Origin: an uncultured bacterium
Lineage (GTDB): Bacteria > Bacteroidota > Bacteroidia > Bacteroidales > Bacteroidaceae
Direction: 5' to 3'
Assembly: GCA_905216095.1 (NCBI GenBank)
Contig: CAJMSQ010000013.1
Span: forward strand, 1-58,424
Length of the DNA: 58,424 nt
Part shown: positions 34,218-43,614 of the stretch, piece by piece
Layout of the letters: every line of letters starts with the position of its first letter
Position numbering within the stretch: position 1 is the stretch's first letter
Notes under the pieces: model-generated
The model's database searches: none
The model's input: the letters and a program-made list of their open reading frames with translations, nothing else
Told to the model about the DNA's origin: nothing
Made by a program: the position numbers and the translations under genes

Positions 34218-35849
34218 ATGAAAAAGATATTTACATTTGCATTCAGCGCCCTGTTGGGCCTTACTGCCGCGGCACAAGGTGTTTACCAGTTCGCGGATCC
34301 GAGTTTCGAAGACTGGGATGCCGACAACGAACCCGGCAAGGGATGGACATCTTTCGCCTCGGCTGACGCTTCGGCCTTGGGCGGTTTTATCGGCAACATA
34401 GCCAAAAACAATTCTCCGAAGCCGGAAAAGGTGGAGGGACATACCGGTACGACGGCCGTAAGGCTTTTTTCGAAAAGCATTCTCGGCGCTAACGCCAACG
34501 GAAACCTCACTACCGGACAAATACATATGGGCAGCGCAACACCTACCGACGCATCCAATTACAACTCCACCAAGGTTGGTGATGCCGCCCATAGTCTTGT
34601 GTTCGCCGGAACGCCCGATGCCGTCGGCTTCTACGCCAAGTTCAAGTCGGGAGGCAGCGAGAACGGACGCGGAAACTTCATCCTGCACGATTTTTGCGAC
34701 TATCAGGACCCCGAAGCCGAGGCCCAGTTGCCGCACCGTGTAGGCAAAGCCAGCGTTCTGATACCGGCTACGGAAGAGTGGACCCGTTTTGAGGCTCCCT
34801 TCGTTTATGACCGTGCCGAGAAGCCCGCAGTCCAGTACCTGCTGGCCTCGTTCACGACCAACCCCGTGCCGGGCGGAAGCGCGGACGACGAGCTTATCAT
34901 CGACGACGTCTATTTCGTGTACTACAACACGCTGTCCGCGCTGGGCTATGACGGCAATGCGCTGGACCTGACGTCCGGTACGACGGATTTCGACATGAAT
35001 CCGCTCACCTATGACGCCGAAAAGCTGGCCTATACCGTCAAGGGTGTCGCCGCGACCGTAGAGACCGCCTACGATGAAACCACCTGTCTGCTCACCATCA
35101 CCGTGAAAGGCAACGATTACGGCGTGAACAACGAGAGTGTCACGACATATCGTCTCCAGTTCTCTGCAGGCGAGCCGGTCATCCCGGCCGAACCGCTCGG
35201 CGAGAAGCTGTCCAGCCTCTCCGATGCCGCACCCGAGAAGACCTATGTCCTGTATAACGAGCACTACACGGCTTATGCCATCTACAATGCCGCCATTACG
35301 AACACCCAGCTCTGGGCTGCCGAGATGACAGGCGACGATACGAACGCTTTGTCGAATCCCGATTACAGCCGGAAGCTCGATATGCTCGACGAAGGCAGCA
35401 GTTGGATGCTTCTCCCCAAGGGTGAGGGCTACTGCCTCTACAATATGGGCCTGAAGAAGTATCTTACGACTGACAATGCCGAGGTGCCCGGCGTCTGCGG
35501 CTTCTCTGCCGAGCCCGTAGTCCTCAAGGTCGTGGAACTGGGTGACGGAAACTTCGCCTTCAATGCCACCGACGACTCGCAAGGCTACATGTGCGCCTCG
35601 CCGCAACGCGAAGCACCGGTTTGTCTCTGGACAAGCAGTGATGCCGGTTCCGCATGGCAGTTGATTGAGAATCCCAACATCGCCGCCGATATGGACGTAT
35701 TCAACACCGTGACCGGCATCGGCGCCGTGCAGACCGTACAGCCCCGCACGGGTGTCTATACGATTGGCGGCGTGAGACTGGAGAATACGGCCAACCTGCC
35801 CAAGGGCATTTACATCGTGAACGGCAAGAAGACCGTCATCGGCCGCTGA
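34218..35849 (+). CDS. Secreted PCMD-domain protein with GIYIV C-terminal tail
   Basis: The 543-residue protein has a signal peptide (MKKIFTFAFSALLGLTAAAQ). A PCMD-like beta-sandwich follows (about residues 20-240; FADPSFEDWD, GTTAVRLFS, DDELIIDDVYFVYYNTLS). Then come a short beta domain, a possible trefoil-like segment (about 330-490; KTYVLYNEHYTAYAIYN, YCLYNMGLKKYLTT), and the tail TGVYTIGGVRLENTANLPKG with IYIVNGKKTVIGR. It is probably a surface glycan-handling protein translated with its neighbour. Confidence 0.72.
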   Translation: MKKIFTFAFSALLGLTAAAQGVYQFADPSFEDWDADNEPGKGWTSFASADASALGGFIGNIAKNNSPKPEKVEGHTGTTAVRLFSKSILGANANGNLTTGQIHMGSATPTDASNYNSTKVGDAAHSLVFAGTPDAVGFYAKFKSGGSENGRGNFILHDFCDYQDPEAEAQLPHRVGKASVLIPATEEWTRFEAPFVYDRAEKPAVQYLLASFTTNPVPGGSADDELIIDDVYFVYYNTLSALGYDGNALDLTSGTTDFDMNPLTYDAEKLAYTVKGVAATVETAYDETTCLLTITVKGNDYGVNNESVTTYRLQFSAGEPVIPAEPLGEKLSSLSDAAPEKTYVLYNEHYTAYAIYNAAITNTQLWAAEMTGDDTNALSNPDYSRKLDMLDEGSSWMLLPKGEGYCLYNMGLKKYLTTDNAEVPGVCGFSAEPVVLKVVELGDGNFAFNATDDSQGYMCASPQREAPVCLWTSSDAGSAWQLIENPNIAADMDVFNTVTGIGAVQTVQPRTGVYTIGGVRLENTANLPKGIYIVNGKKTVIGR

Positions 35850-35891
35850 TAAGAAACGCCGGAAGCCATTCCGGACAACATCATTCCCCGC

Positions 35892-35933
35892 AAGGGCAAC
35901 CGCAAAGGCATCGGGCCGGCGGTTGCCCTTGTT
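35892..35933 (+). terminator. Terminator after the PCMD operon
   Basis: A perfect 12-bp stem (35892-35903 with 35919-35930) is followed by TTGTT. Confidence 0.75.
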
Positions 35934-36011
35934 CCCGTCAAATCCATCCTCGCGACGGGGCGGCGCGGGCCTGTTTCTGGCCGGAATGTCCGGCATTCGT
36001 GGCCGCGTTTT

Positions 36012-36042
36012 TTTGTCAAACGGCCGCGTTTCCGTATTTTTG
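36012..36042 (+). promoter_or_regulatory. Promoter of tcdA
   Basis: TTTG (36012-36015), exactly 19 bp and TATTTTTG (36035-36042), 20 bp before the start codon, so the leader is very short. Confidence 0.78.
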
Positions 36043-36062
36043 CAACTCACAAGACAGACATC

Positions 36063-36806
36063 ATGTATTCTGAAAAAGAAATATTCACCCGTACCCGCCG
36101 CCTTGTCGGCGACGAGGCCATGGAACGCCTGCACGCCGCCCGTGTCATCGTCTTCGGCGTGGGCGGTGTCGGCGGCTGGTGTGCGGAAAGCCTGGTGCGT
36201 TCGGGCATCCGCCGGCTCACAATAGTAGACATGGACGACGTAGCCCCCAGCAACCTGAACCGGCAACTGCCGGCAACGGTGTCCGCCATAGGGCAAGCCA
36301 AGGTCGATGTGCTGTGCCGCCGTTTCAGGGACATCAATCCGCACGCCGAGGTCGTAGGCCTGCGCCGCCGTTACACGGCCGAAACGTCCGCCTCGTTCGG
36401 GCTCGAAGGGTATGACTACGTGGTAGACGCCATAGACAGCCTCGAAGACAAGGCTCACCTCATCCTCACGGCCACGGCCTGCGGGACACGCCTCTTTTCG
36501 TCCATGGGCGCCGCCCTCAAGCTCGACCCCGCGCGCATCGACGTGGCCGAATTCTGGAAGGTCAAGGGATGTCCGCTCGCCGCAGCCCTGCGCCGGCGTT
36601 TCAAGAAGCGGGGCGAGTTTCCCGCCCGCAAGTTCCGGTGCGTCTACAGCGAGGAACTGCTCGAAAACTTCGGCACGACCGACGAGGACCCCGGCACGAA
36701 GGCCCGCGTGAATGGCACCTTCGCCCACGCCACCGCCATCTTCGGCTTCACCCTTGCCGGACTTGTCGTGCAGGACATCCTGAAAGCCCCGTCGGAGCCT
36801 GTTTGA
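36063..36806 (+). CDS. tcdA: tRNA threonylcarbamoyladenosine dehydratase TcdA
   Basis: TcdA (CsdL, YgdL) cyclises t6A37 of tRNAs to ct6A, using ATP. The 247-residue E1-like protein has the nucleotide-binding loop VIVFGVGGVGGWCAESLVRSGI (split over about residues 28-49), the DMDDVAPSNLNRQ block, and YDYVVDAIDSLEDKAHLI. It lacks a ubiquitin-like partner nearby, which favours TcdA over ThiF or MoeB. Confidence 0.88.
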   Translation: MYSEKEIFTRTRRLVGDEAMERLHAARVIVFGVGGVGGWCAESLVRSGIRRLTIVDMDDVAPSNLNRQLPATVSAIGQAKVDVLCRRFRDINPHAEVVGLRRRYTAETSASFGLEGYDYVVDAIDSLEDKAHLILTATACGTRLFSSMGAALKLDPARIDVAEFWKVKGCPLAAALRRRFKKRGEFPARKFRCVYSEELLENFGTTDEDPGTKARVNGTFAHATAIFGFTLAGLVVQDILKAPSEPV

Positions 36807-36879
36807 CAAAAAAATGACCCCGTCTTGCCTGTGTCCGGTCCTTATCTTGCGAAAAAAGATGGTGGGGAATAAAAAAAAT

Positions 36880-36887
36880 CTTACCTT
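36880..36887 (+). promoter_or_regulatory. -7 box of the tRNA-Arg/nadA unit
   Basis: TACCTTTG, within CTTACCTTTGTCG, lies about 20 bp before the tRNA 5' end and would start transcription just ahead of it. Confidence 0.55.
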
Positions 36888-36906
36888 TGTCGCCAAATTG
36901 GAAGCC

Positions 36907-36978
36907 GCCCCTGTAGTTCAACGGATAGAATAGAAGTTTCCTAAACTTTAGATCCGAGTTCGATTCTCGGCGGGGGTA
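36907..36978 (+). tRNA. tRNA-Arg, anticodon CCU
   Basis: The 72-base cloverleaf has acceptor arm GCCCCTG with CGGGGGT (G1-U72 and U6-G67 wobbles). The D-arm is GTTC..GAAT, the anticodon stem GAAGT with ACTTT, the loop TTCCTAA (anticodon CCU, reads AGG), a four-base variable loop, the T-arm CCGAG-TTCGATT-CTCGG, and discriminator A. CCA is not encoded. It is 21 bp upstream of nadA with no terminator between them. Confidence 0.95.
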
Positions 36979-36999
36979 CTTTCTACAACACGTGCGAAC

Positions 37000-37983
37000 A
37001 TGACGCAGGCAAAGGAAAGCTGGAAAGCAAAGGGATATATCGACGAGCCGGTGGCGGCCGGCGTCGATTTGAAGAAAGAAATCCGCCGCTTGTGCGAGGA
37101 GAAGAACGCCGTTATCCTGGCACATTATTATACGGAAGGCGACTTGCAGGACATAGCCGACTTTGTGGGCGACAGCCTTGCCCTTGCGCAAAAGGCGGCC
37201 GCGACGACAGCCGACATCATCGTGATGTGCGGCGTGCATTTCATGGCCGAAACCAACAAAATCCTGTGCCCCGGCAAGAAAGTCCTTATTCCCGACCTCA
37301 ATGCCACCTGCTCGCTGGCCGAAAGTTGTCCGGCCGGGCCGTTCGAAGCCTTTGTCAAGGCCCATCCCGGGCATCAGGTTATCTCTTATGTGAACACTTC
37401 GGCCGCCGTCAAGGCTGTTACCGACGTGGTCGTTACTTCCGGCAACGCCCGCCGCATAGTCGAGACGTTCCCGCCCGGACAACCGCTCATCTTCGGGCCT
37501 GACCGCAACCTCGGCGCCTATATTAATTCCGTCACCGGCCGCGACATGTTGCTTTGGGACGGCGCCTGCCACGTGCACGAGCGTTTCTCGGTCGAGAAGC
37601 TCGTCGAACTGAAGCGCCAATACCCCGGTGCGAAGGTCCTCGTGCATCCCGAGTGCAAGGGTCCCGTGGTCAAGCTGGCCGATGTCGTGGGCTCGACCGC
37701 CGTGTTGCTGCGCTACGCCGTCGAAAGTCCCGACGACACGTTCCTTGTCGTCACCGAGAGCGGCATACTGCACGAGATGCGCCGCCAGGCCCCGGAGAAA
37801 AATTTCATTCCCGTGCCGCCCGACGACAGTACCTGCGCCTGCAACGAGTGCAACTACATGCGTCTGATAACCCTTCCCAAGGTCTACAACACCCTGCTGC
37901 ACGAGTGGCCCGAAGTCACCCTGTCCGACGAAATCATATCGGCGGCGGCGCGACCCATACACCGGATGCTCGAACTTTCGTGA
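37000..37983 (+). CDS. nadA: Quinolinate synthase NadA
   Basis: NadA makes quinolinate from iminoaspartate and dihydroxyacetone phosphate in NAD synthesis and carries a [4Fe-4S] cluster. The 327-residue protein has the family blocks AVILAHYYTEGDLQDIADFVGDSL (spanning about residues 38-61), MCGVHFMAETNKIL, PDLNATCSLAES and, near the C-terminus, CACNECNYMR. nadB and nadC are not beside it. It probably shares a transcript with tRNA-Arg. Element A6 begins 7 bp after its stop. Confidence 0.95.
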   Translation: MTQAKESWKAKGYIDEPVAAGVDLKKEIRRLCEEKNAVILAHYYTEGDLQDIADFVGDSLALAQKAAATTADIIVMCGVHFMAETNKILCPGKKVLIPDLNATCSLAESCPAGPFEAFVKAHPGHQVISYVNTSAAVKAVTDVVVTSGNARRIVETFPPGQPLIFGPDRNLGAYINSVTGRDMLLWDGACHVHERFSVEKLVELKRQYPGAKVLVHPECKGPVVKLADVVGSTAVLLRYAVESPDDTFLVVTESGILHEMRRQAPEKNFIPVPPDDSTCACNECNYMRLITLPKVYNTLLHEWPEVTLSDEIISAAARPIHRMLELS

Positions 37984-37990
37984 CGGATGT

Positions 37991-38245
37991 GATTTTAACA
38001 CTTCTTGCATTCGGGCGAAAATGTATTATCTTTGCAACAGCGAAAGCACGGGGGCGGCGTGAAACCGCCCCTTTTTCGTGCCCGCAGGCCCGTTTCAGGG
38101 GGAAACTGTCCCTATCATGGGATTTCGTACATGCCATGTAGGCGGAACTACATGGCATGTAGTGTTTTCTGCCTCTGCATGTAGTGTTTCCTACATGGCA
38201 TGTACGCGGTCCGGAAAAGTGCAGAAAAGTTAAAAATGTTAATGT
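37991..38245 (+). repeat. Class A composite element A6
   Basis: Left end GATTTTAACAC, TTGC (38005-38008), an 18-bp spacer (one shorter than in the other copies) and TATCTTTG (38027-38034). Hairpin GCACG (38046-38050), GGGCGG (38052-38057), CCGCCC (38065-38070), T-run, CGTGC (38077-38081). The CAGGCCCGTTTCAGGGGGAA module, four palindromic units (38127-38206) and the right end at 38229-38245 follow. It lies between converging nadA and HU genes, pointing at the HU 3' end. Confidence 0.92.
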
Positions 38246-38260
38246 TGGGCACGAAAAAAC

Positions 38261-38300
38261 CGCATCCCGTCGTTGCGGAATGCGGTTGCGGATGTTTTTA
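38261..38300 (-). terminator. Bidirectional hairpin at the HU 3' end
   Basis: CCGCAT and ATGCGG arms (from about 38269 to 38285) are flanked by an A-run on the left and GTTTTTA on the right, so it could end transcription in either direction, including the HU mRNA on the minus strand. Confidence 0.55.
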
Positions 38301-38315
38301 CATCCGATGGCGGAA

Positions 38316-38588
38316 TCATTTCAAGCCGCTGGCGAGTTCTGCACCGGCCTTGAACTTGATGACTTTCTTTGCGGGAATTTCGATTTTCTGCTTGGTGGCG
38401 GGGTTGATACCCGTACGTGCGGGACGCTCGGCCACTACGAAGTTGCCGAAGCCCAGCAGGGCCACTTTGTCGTCTGCCTTCAATGCGCCGGCAATGGCGT
38501 CGAGAGTTGCGTCAAGGGCTTTCTTGGCATCAGCCTTGCTCAGTCCGGCGTTGGCTGCGATGGCATTTACGAGTTCGCTTTTGTTCAT
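38316..38588 (-). CDS. HU family DNA-binding protein
   Basis: The 90-residue protein is a full HU/IHF subunit: MNKSELVNAIAANAGLSKADAKKALDA split over the first helices, GFGNFVVAERPARTGINPAT in the DNA-binding arm, and the C-terminal KVIKFKAGAELASGLK. It bends DNA and organises the nucleoid, most likely as a homodimer of the HU-beta type. It is monocistronic. Confidence 0.95.
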   Translation of the reverse strand: MNKSELVNAIAANAGLSKADAKKALDATLDAIAGALKADDKVALLGFGNFVVAERPARTGINPATKQKIEIPAKKVIKFKAGAELASGLK

Positions 38589-38717
38589 GTGATAAGAAAT
38601 TAATGGGTTGAAAATTTGCCGTATTCACCTTGTCCGTCTTGTTCCGGCGTGAGTCGGCGGGACGTGAATCCCGGCAAAAGGCGCCTTCGTATGCTGACAG
38701 TCAGAGGCATTACATTG

Positions 38718-38749
38718 CGAAAGTAGCGTAATTCATAGAGTTTCCCAAA
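38718..38749 (-). promoter_or_regulatory. Promoter of the HU gene
   Basis: On the minus strand TTTG (38746-38749), 20 bp and TACTTTCG (38718-38725), with one mismatch in the -7 box. The leader is about 120 bases long and contains a CGGGA-TTCACG-TCCCG hairpin. Confidence 0.6.
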
Positions 38750-38876
38750 CTTTTTCCCTTTTTTTTTCGTTTTTCGGTGCAAAAAAGGGCTTTTTGTGCC
38801 GTTTTTGTGCCGTCCGTCGGTCGGAAAGGCCGCTCGGACAGGCTTTTGCCGTGTCGCGGCCGCGGTCTCCGACGGT

Positions 38877-41213
38877 TCAGATGACGACGACTTTGGCCGC
38901 TACGCCTTTGTCGCCCGCGGCGGTGGAGACCATGATGTAGTAGACGCCGGATGCGACACGTTCCCCGCTTTGCGTGCGGCCGTCCCATACGAAGGTGCCG
39001 CCGGTGGATGTGCCCGAGGCGACGGCTTGCCCGCCGGTGGTCACGATTTTGACGTCGGCATCGGCGGTGAGGCCGCGCACGGTGATGCTTCCGTGGTATT
39101 CGGGACGCACGGGGTTGGGGTAGACGAGGATGTTGTCCTTGTCGAGTGTCTCCGCGGGCTGCGTGGCTTCGCTCATGTAGGAGCAGAGGCCTTCGGCGGT
39201 GCCTATCATGACCTCGCCGGTCTCGGGGTCGGGCGATATGGCATAGACCTGGTCGGAGAGAATGCCCGAGTTGGACGTGTCGAAATGGTGGAGAATGCTT
39301 GTTCCGTCGGGGCTGACGACGAACAGGCCGTTGTCTGCGGTGCCCAGCCACTTGCGTCCGCCGCCGTCGATGGCGATGGCGCTTACGGGCACGTCGGCCA
39401 GCAGGTAGTCTGCGTAGTTTGTGCCGTCGTTGCGGGGCACCTTGATTTGCGTAAGGTTGAAGTTGCTGTCTCCCCACCGGTCGGGGTTGTCGATGACAAA
39501 GAGCCCGTTGCCCGCACCTATCCAGATGGAGCCGTCGGATGCCTCGGCCAGCGCATAGACGCCGCTGAGCTTGCAGTCGGTCCCGTCCTGGTTGGGCGCA
39601 TGTGTGCGGTAGACGGCCACGTCGTCGGCGGTATTGTCCACGATGCCGTTGTAATCGAGGCACAGCAGGCCGGCGGTGTGGTTGGAGACGGTTCTGCGCG
39701 AGCCCATCCACAGGCGGCCTTTGCTGTCAATCATGGTGCACTCGCAGGTCGGGGCGTTGCGTATGTCGGCAACGTAGATGCCTTTCCACCGTCCGTCGGG
39801 TTTGAGCGCGTATAATATGGTGTCGCGCTCGTTGTTGATGATCCAGAGGTTCTTTTGTGCGTCCATGCTCAGTCCGGCCGTGCGGACGTAACGCGGATTG
39901 TCGGCGGCGCCGTTGGCGGGCACGAGGGGGCTGTTCTTCCAGGTGTATTGCCGTTCGAACTTCAGGTCGCGGAATTCGTACAGTCCCGTGCCGCCCGAGG
40001 CCACATAATGGTGTTGCGGGTCATCGGGGTCCTGCAAGATGCTCATGGCATTGACATAGGGGACGCCGGTCACGTCGCTGATGCCGGTGTCCTGCAGGTG
40101 TTTCCATTTTCCTTCCTCATAGATGTAGGCCACGCCGTCGTAGAAGATGTCGGCCACGCGGCCGCCGGCCACAAGCAGGCGCCTGCCCGCCCGCGTCATG
40201 GTGTAACAGTAGTCGCGCCGCGGGCCGTAGCCGCCGATGGTCTCGCCCGTGGGGCGGAACTCGCCGTCCGTGAGCGAGTAGGTGCACAGTCCGTTGTATC
40301 CGTCGGCCACCCGGTAGGTGCCGTCGGGGGCATAGCTGATGTGGTTGTACTGCCTGGTGACGCTGAAGAAGTCGCTGAGCGCGGTCAGGTCGCTTTTATC
40401 GATGATTCCCATGTGGTTGGGGTGGATGAAGAAGGCTTTGTCGCGGCCCGCGAAGGCTTCGCGGAAAGTGCGTCTGTCTATGCGGAGACCCTCACGCCGG
40501 CCTTGTCCGTCGGCCTTGCCGAAACACCAGACGCCGGCACTCTTTCCGGAGTCGTAAGCCAGCCACGGAACGAACGCTATCAGCGCGTCGCCGATGACGA
40601 ACATGCGGCGGGGCATAAGACTCTGCAGTACCGTCCAGTTTTTCATGTCGAGCGGGTTATTGTCCAGGCGGCAACCGATGATTCCCTCGGGTGTGGCGGC
40701 GTAGATGCCGCCGTCGAAGGCGGTTGCCGTATTGACGCTCTGACGCAGGTCATAGTGTGCGAAGAAGGAACGCGCACTTACGTCGATGCAGCCGACGCCT
40801 TGTCCCGTCGTCACCACGGCCATGCCGTCGCATATCGTGAGGTCGAGAATCTCCATGCTGCCGTCATTGGCGTTTTTGAGCTGGGGAATCGGAACGATGT
40901 CGCCGTTCTCGCAGAGCAGGTCTATGTTTGCGTCGGCGTAGGCCAGGACCAGGCATTTGTTTCCGTAGTCGTAGGCGATGCGGCTGATGTACTTGCCCGT
41001 CAGTCCGTCGGTCTTGGAATAGAGTTTCACCTCGGTTGTCGCCAGGTCGTAGGCAAGCAGGTTGCCGTCGTACAGGGCATAGATGTGCGTGTCGGTGGCC
41101 ACGCTGCTCGAGGCATACTGGTAGGACAGATGGTGTGTCCATTCGCCGACGGCTGTGGCGCGTGTGGCGACGGCTGTCAGCAGAAACAGAAGTAGGAACA
41201 GGTATCTTTTCAT
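38877..41213 (-). CDS. porZ: PorZ-like type IX secretion beta-propeller protein
   Basis: The 778-residue protein has a signal peptide (MKRYLFLLLFLLTAVATRATA). A long two-component-regulator-type propeller follows (repeats such as GGIYAATPEGIIGC, NLWIINNERDTILYAL, GSIWIGAGNGLFVID, KWLGTADNGLFVVS). The C-terminal domain of about 85 residues has the type IX signature YPNPV.., SITVRGLTADADVKIVTTGG, FVWDGRTQSGERVASGVYYI. This matches PorZ, a part of the surface attachment complex of the secretion system. It is last in an operon with rdgB and the uridine kinase-like gene. Confidence 0.85.
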   Translation of the reverse strand: MKRYLFLLLFLLTAVATRATAVGEWTHHLSYQYASSSVATDTHIYALYDGNLLAYDLATTEVKLYSKTDGLTGKYISRIAYDYGNKCLVLAYADANIDLLCENGDIVPIPQLKNANDGSMEILDLTICDGMAVVTTGQGVGCIDVSARSFFAHYDLRQSVNTATAFDGGIYAATPEGIIGCRLDNNPLDMKNWTVLQSLMPRRMFVIGDALIAFVPWLAYDSGKSAGVWCFGKADGQGRREGLRIDRRTFREAFAGRDKAFFIHPNHMGIIDKSDLTALSDFFSVTRQYNHISYAPDGTYRVADGYNGLCTYSLTDGEFRPTGETIGGYGPRRDYCYTMTRAGRRLLVAGGRVADIFYDGVAYIYEEGKWKHLQDTGISDVTGVPYVNAMSILQDPDDPQHHYVASGGTGLYEFRDLKFERQYTWKNSPLVPANGAADNPRYVRTAGLSMDAQKNLWIINNERDTILYALKPDGRWKGIYVADIRNAPTCECTMIDSKGRLWMGSRRTVSNHTAGLLCLDYNGIVDNTADDVAVYRTHAPNQDGTDCKLSGVYALAEASDGSIWIGAGNGLFVIDNPDRWGDSNFNLTQIKVPRNDGTNYADYLLADVPVSAIAIDGGGRKWLGTADNGLFVVSPDGTSILHHFDTSNSGILSDQVYAISPDPETGEVMIGTAEGLCSYMSEATQPAETLDKDNILVYPNPVRPEYHGSITVRGLTADADVKIVTTGGQAVASGTSTGGTFVWDGRTQSGERVASGVYYIMVSTAAGDKGVAAKVVVI

Positions 41214-41256
41214 GGTCGGTGTGTAGGTGTGGGGAGGCGTGCCGGGGGCTTGCGTG

Positions 41257-41835
41257 TCAGCGGCACAGGTATTCGCAGAGTTTGGCCACGGCCCGTGCGC
41301 GGTGGCTGATGCGGTTTTTCGTCTCGATGCCGAGTTCGGCGAAAGTCTTGCCGGTCTCCTCGGGCGAGAACACGGGGTCGTAGCCGAAACCCTCGGTGCC
41401 GCGCTCCGTTTCGGCGATGTAGCCGTCCACACGTCCCTCGAAACAGCTCTCGCGTCCGTCTTCGATGAGGGCGATGACCGTCCTGAAGGCCGCGCGCCGG
41501 TTGGTCTGTCCCTCCAGCTCGCCGAGCAGTTTGCGGGTATTGGCTTCCGGGTCGTTGCGGTCGGGATATGCGTAGCGCGCCGTGTGCACGCCGGGCGCAC
41601 CGCCCAGGGCTTCGACCTCAAGACCCGTATCGTCGGCAAAGCAGTCCAGCCCGTAACGTTCGTATACATAACGGGCCTTCATCATGGCATTGCCGTCCAG
41701 TGTCTCGGCCGTCTCGGGAATGTCGTCGTGGCAGCCTATGTCGTTGAGGCTGAGTATTTCTACTTTGCCCTGTGTGATGGAGCGGATTTCGCTGAGCTTG
41801 TGTGCGTTGTTGGTGGCGAATACTAATTTTTTCAT
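41257..41835 (-). CDS. rdgB: Non-canonical purine NTP pyrophosphatase RdgB/HAM1
   Basis: RdgB removes dITP, ITP and XTP from the nucleotide pool. The 192-residue protein has the N-terminal [11 protein letters not shown] motif, [25 protein letters not shown] split about the substrate site (residues 66-90), and [20 protein letters not shown]. The start at 41835 ([10 protein letters not shown]) is preferred to one 12 bp upstream. It lies 43 bp before porZ and 54 bp after the uridine kinase-like gene. Confidence 0.95.
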   Translation of the reverse strand: MKKLVFATNNAHKLSEIRSITQGKVEILSLNDIGCHDDIPETAETLDGNAMMKARYVYERYGLDCFADDTGLEVEALGGAPGVHTARYAYPDRNDPEANTRKLLGELEGQTNRRAAFRTVIALIEDGRESCFEGRVDGYIAETERGTEGFGYDPVFSPEETGKTFAELGIETKNRISHRARAVAKLCEYLCR

Positions 41836-41889
41836 TGTCGTGGTCAAGTGTTCGGTATGTTCGGGCCGGCGTGCCGCGGGCGGCCGGTA

Positions 41890-43560
41890 TCAGTAGCTGA
41901 AAGTGCTTCCGCCCAGGAATTCGCGCAGGAGCGACGTCGGCGGCAGGCCTTCGGTGGAGATGGGCGTGATGTAGGAAAGGAATTTGCGCAGCCTGTAGGC
42001 TTCGGAGTATTCGGGTGCGTGCTCGGGAACCTGTTCCAGCAGCGGCAGGGCCTGTGTGCGGAGCGCGGCGAACTCGAACAAGAGGGCCGTATTGACCATC
42101 TCGTCGGCCTGTTCCTGGTAGGGAAAAATCCATTTCTCCTCGCCGGCACGCACCGACGGCCATCTGCGGATGGTCTCCTCGGCGGAGTAGCCGCGGTACT
42201 TGTGGTCGCGGACGATGCGTCGCAGCAGCCGGTTGTCCGTGGTGGGTATGTAGTTGTGGTCGTCCAGCAGGATGGTGGTCAGTGCCGAGGCATAGATTTT
42301 GAATTTGCAGGCATCGGGAATCTCATGCGTGAGCATCGGGTTGAGCGCATGTATGCCTTCGAGAATCAGCAGCATCGAAGGCGTCAGCCGCAGGCGTCGT
42401 CCGCTTTTCTCGCTCAGGCCCGTCTGGAAGTTGTATCGGGGCAGTTCCACCTCCTCGCCGGCCAGCAGCGCGTTCATCTGCCGGTTGAAGAGCGGGATGT
42501 TCATGGCCTCGATGTGCTCATAGTCATAGTCGCCGTTGGGCAGCAGGGGCGTGTCGCTTCTGTTCACGAAATAATCGTCCAGGGACAGGGCTACGGGCTT
42601 CATTCCCGCGGCGGCGAGTTGCACGGCCAGCCGTTTGGAGAACGTAGTCTTGCCGCTCGACGACGGGCCTGCTATGAGAATGACCTTTACCTCGGGGTTA
42701 GCGGCGATGCGGTCGGCCAGCCGTGAGATTTTCTTCTCCTGCAAGGCTTCCGAGATGTTGATGAGGTCGATGGTAAAGCCGTCCCGGCACGCCTCGTTGA
42801 AGTCTCCGATGGTCGAGACGCCCAGAATCTTCTGCCAACGGTGCTGTTCGCTGAACACGTCGAGCATCTTGTGCTGGTCTATCATGGGGCGCAGCTGTCC
42901 CGGCCGGGCAGGGTCGGGCAGGCGCAACAGCAGTCCGTTGCCGTAAGGCACCACGTCGAAGAGCGTCAGCTGGCTTGTGCGGATGAGCAGCGAGCCGTAA
43001 AAATAGTCGGCCACGTCGTCCAGCGTGTAATAGGTGGTATACAGCGATCCGTTGCTTTCGAGCAGTTTGGCCTTGTCCTCGAGTCCGTTTTTGCGGAACA
43101 GGGCAATGGCTTCCTCGCTGGGACAGGTGATGCGGTGGAAGGGCAGGTCGGCATCGACAATCTCCTGCATGTGTTTCCGCAGCGCGGCGACATCCACTTC
43201 GGGGCGGTCGTCTGTTCCGCCGGCATCCTCGATGTGGCAGCAGTAGCCGTTGGACACGGGCGTGTCGATGCGCAGGCGGGCATCGGGATAAAGGTCGTGC
43301 ACCGCCTTGTAGAGCACGAAGAAGAGCGAACGGGTATAGGTGCGCATGCCGGATGCCGAGGTAATGTCGAGAAACTCCACGTCCTTGTCGTTGAAGAACA
43401 TGAAGTGCAGGCCTTCGACCTTGTTGTTCACCTTTGCGCTCGTGGGACCGAGCGGCAGGTCTATTTCCAGCATCTCGTAAACCTCTTCAAGGGTGAAGCC
43501 CATGGGGATTTTGTGGCTCCGGCCCGTATTTTTGCAGCGGATGGTTACTGTCTTTCCCAT
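41890..43560 (-). CDS. Uridine kinase-like protein with N-terminal TGS domain
   Basis: The 556-residue protein has a TGS-like N-terminus (about residues 1-65), a ThrRS-like second domain (about 70-200) and a P-loop phosphoribulokinase/uridine kinase domain at the C-terminus with LIAGPSSSGKTTFSKRLAV (about 297-315) and SLDDYFVNRSDTP. This layout is typical of Bacteroidetes 'nucleoside kinase' genes. The substrate is inferred to be uridine or cytidine. The start at 43560 (MGKTVTIRCKN) is chosen because the 39 bp upstream lie in the leader. Confidence 0.85.
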   Translation of the reverse strand: MGKTVTIRCKNTGRSHKIPMGFTLEEVYEMLEIDLPLGPTSAKVNNKVEGLHFMFFNDKDVEFLDITSASGMRTYTRSLFFVLYKAVHDLYPDARLRIDTPVSNGYCCHIEDAGGTDDRPEVDVAALRKHMQEIVDADLPFHRITCPSEEAIALFRKNGLEDKAKLLESNGSLYTTYYTLDDVADYFYGSLLIRTSQLTLFDVVPYGNGLLLRLPDPARPGQLRPMIDQHKMLDVFSEQHRWQKILGVSTIGDFNEACRDGFTIDLINISEALQEKKISRLADRIAANPEVKVILIAGPSSSGKTTFSKRLAVQLAAAGMKPVALSLDDYFVNRSDTPLLPNGDYDYEHIEAMNIPLFNRQMNALLAGEEVELPRYNFQTGLSEKSGRRLRLTPSMLLILEGIHALNPMLTHEIPDACKFKIYASALTTILLDDHNYIPTTDNRLLRRIVRDHKYRGYSAEETIRRWPSVRAGEEKWIFPYQEQADEMVNTALLFEFAALRTQALPLLEQVPEHAPEYSEAYRLRKFLSYITPISTEGLPPTSLLREFLGGSTFSY

Positions 43561-43614
43561 ATCATAAGTATTGAAGTTGCGCGTGACGGGCGTGTGCATA
43601 CGCCGACACTACGA

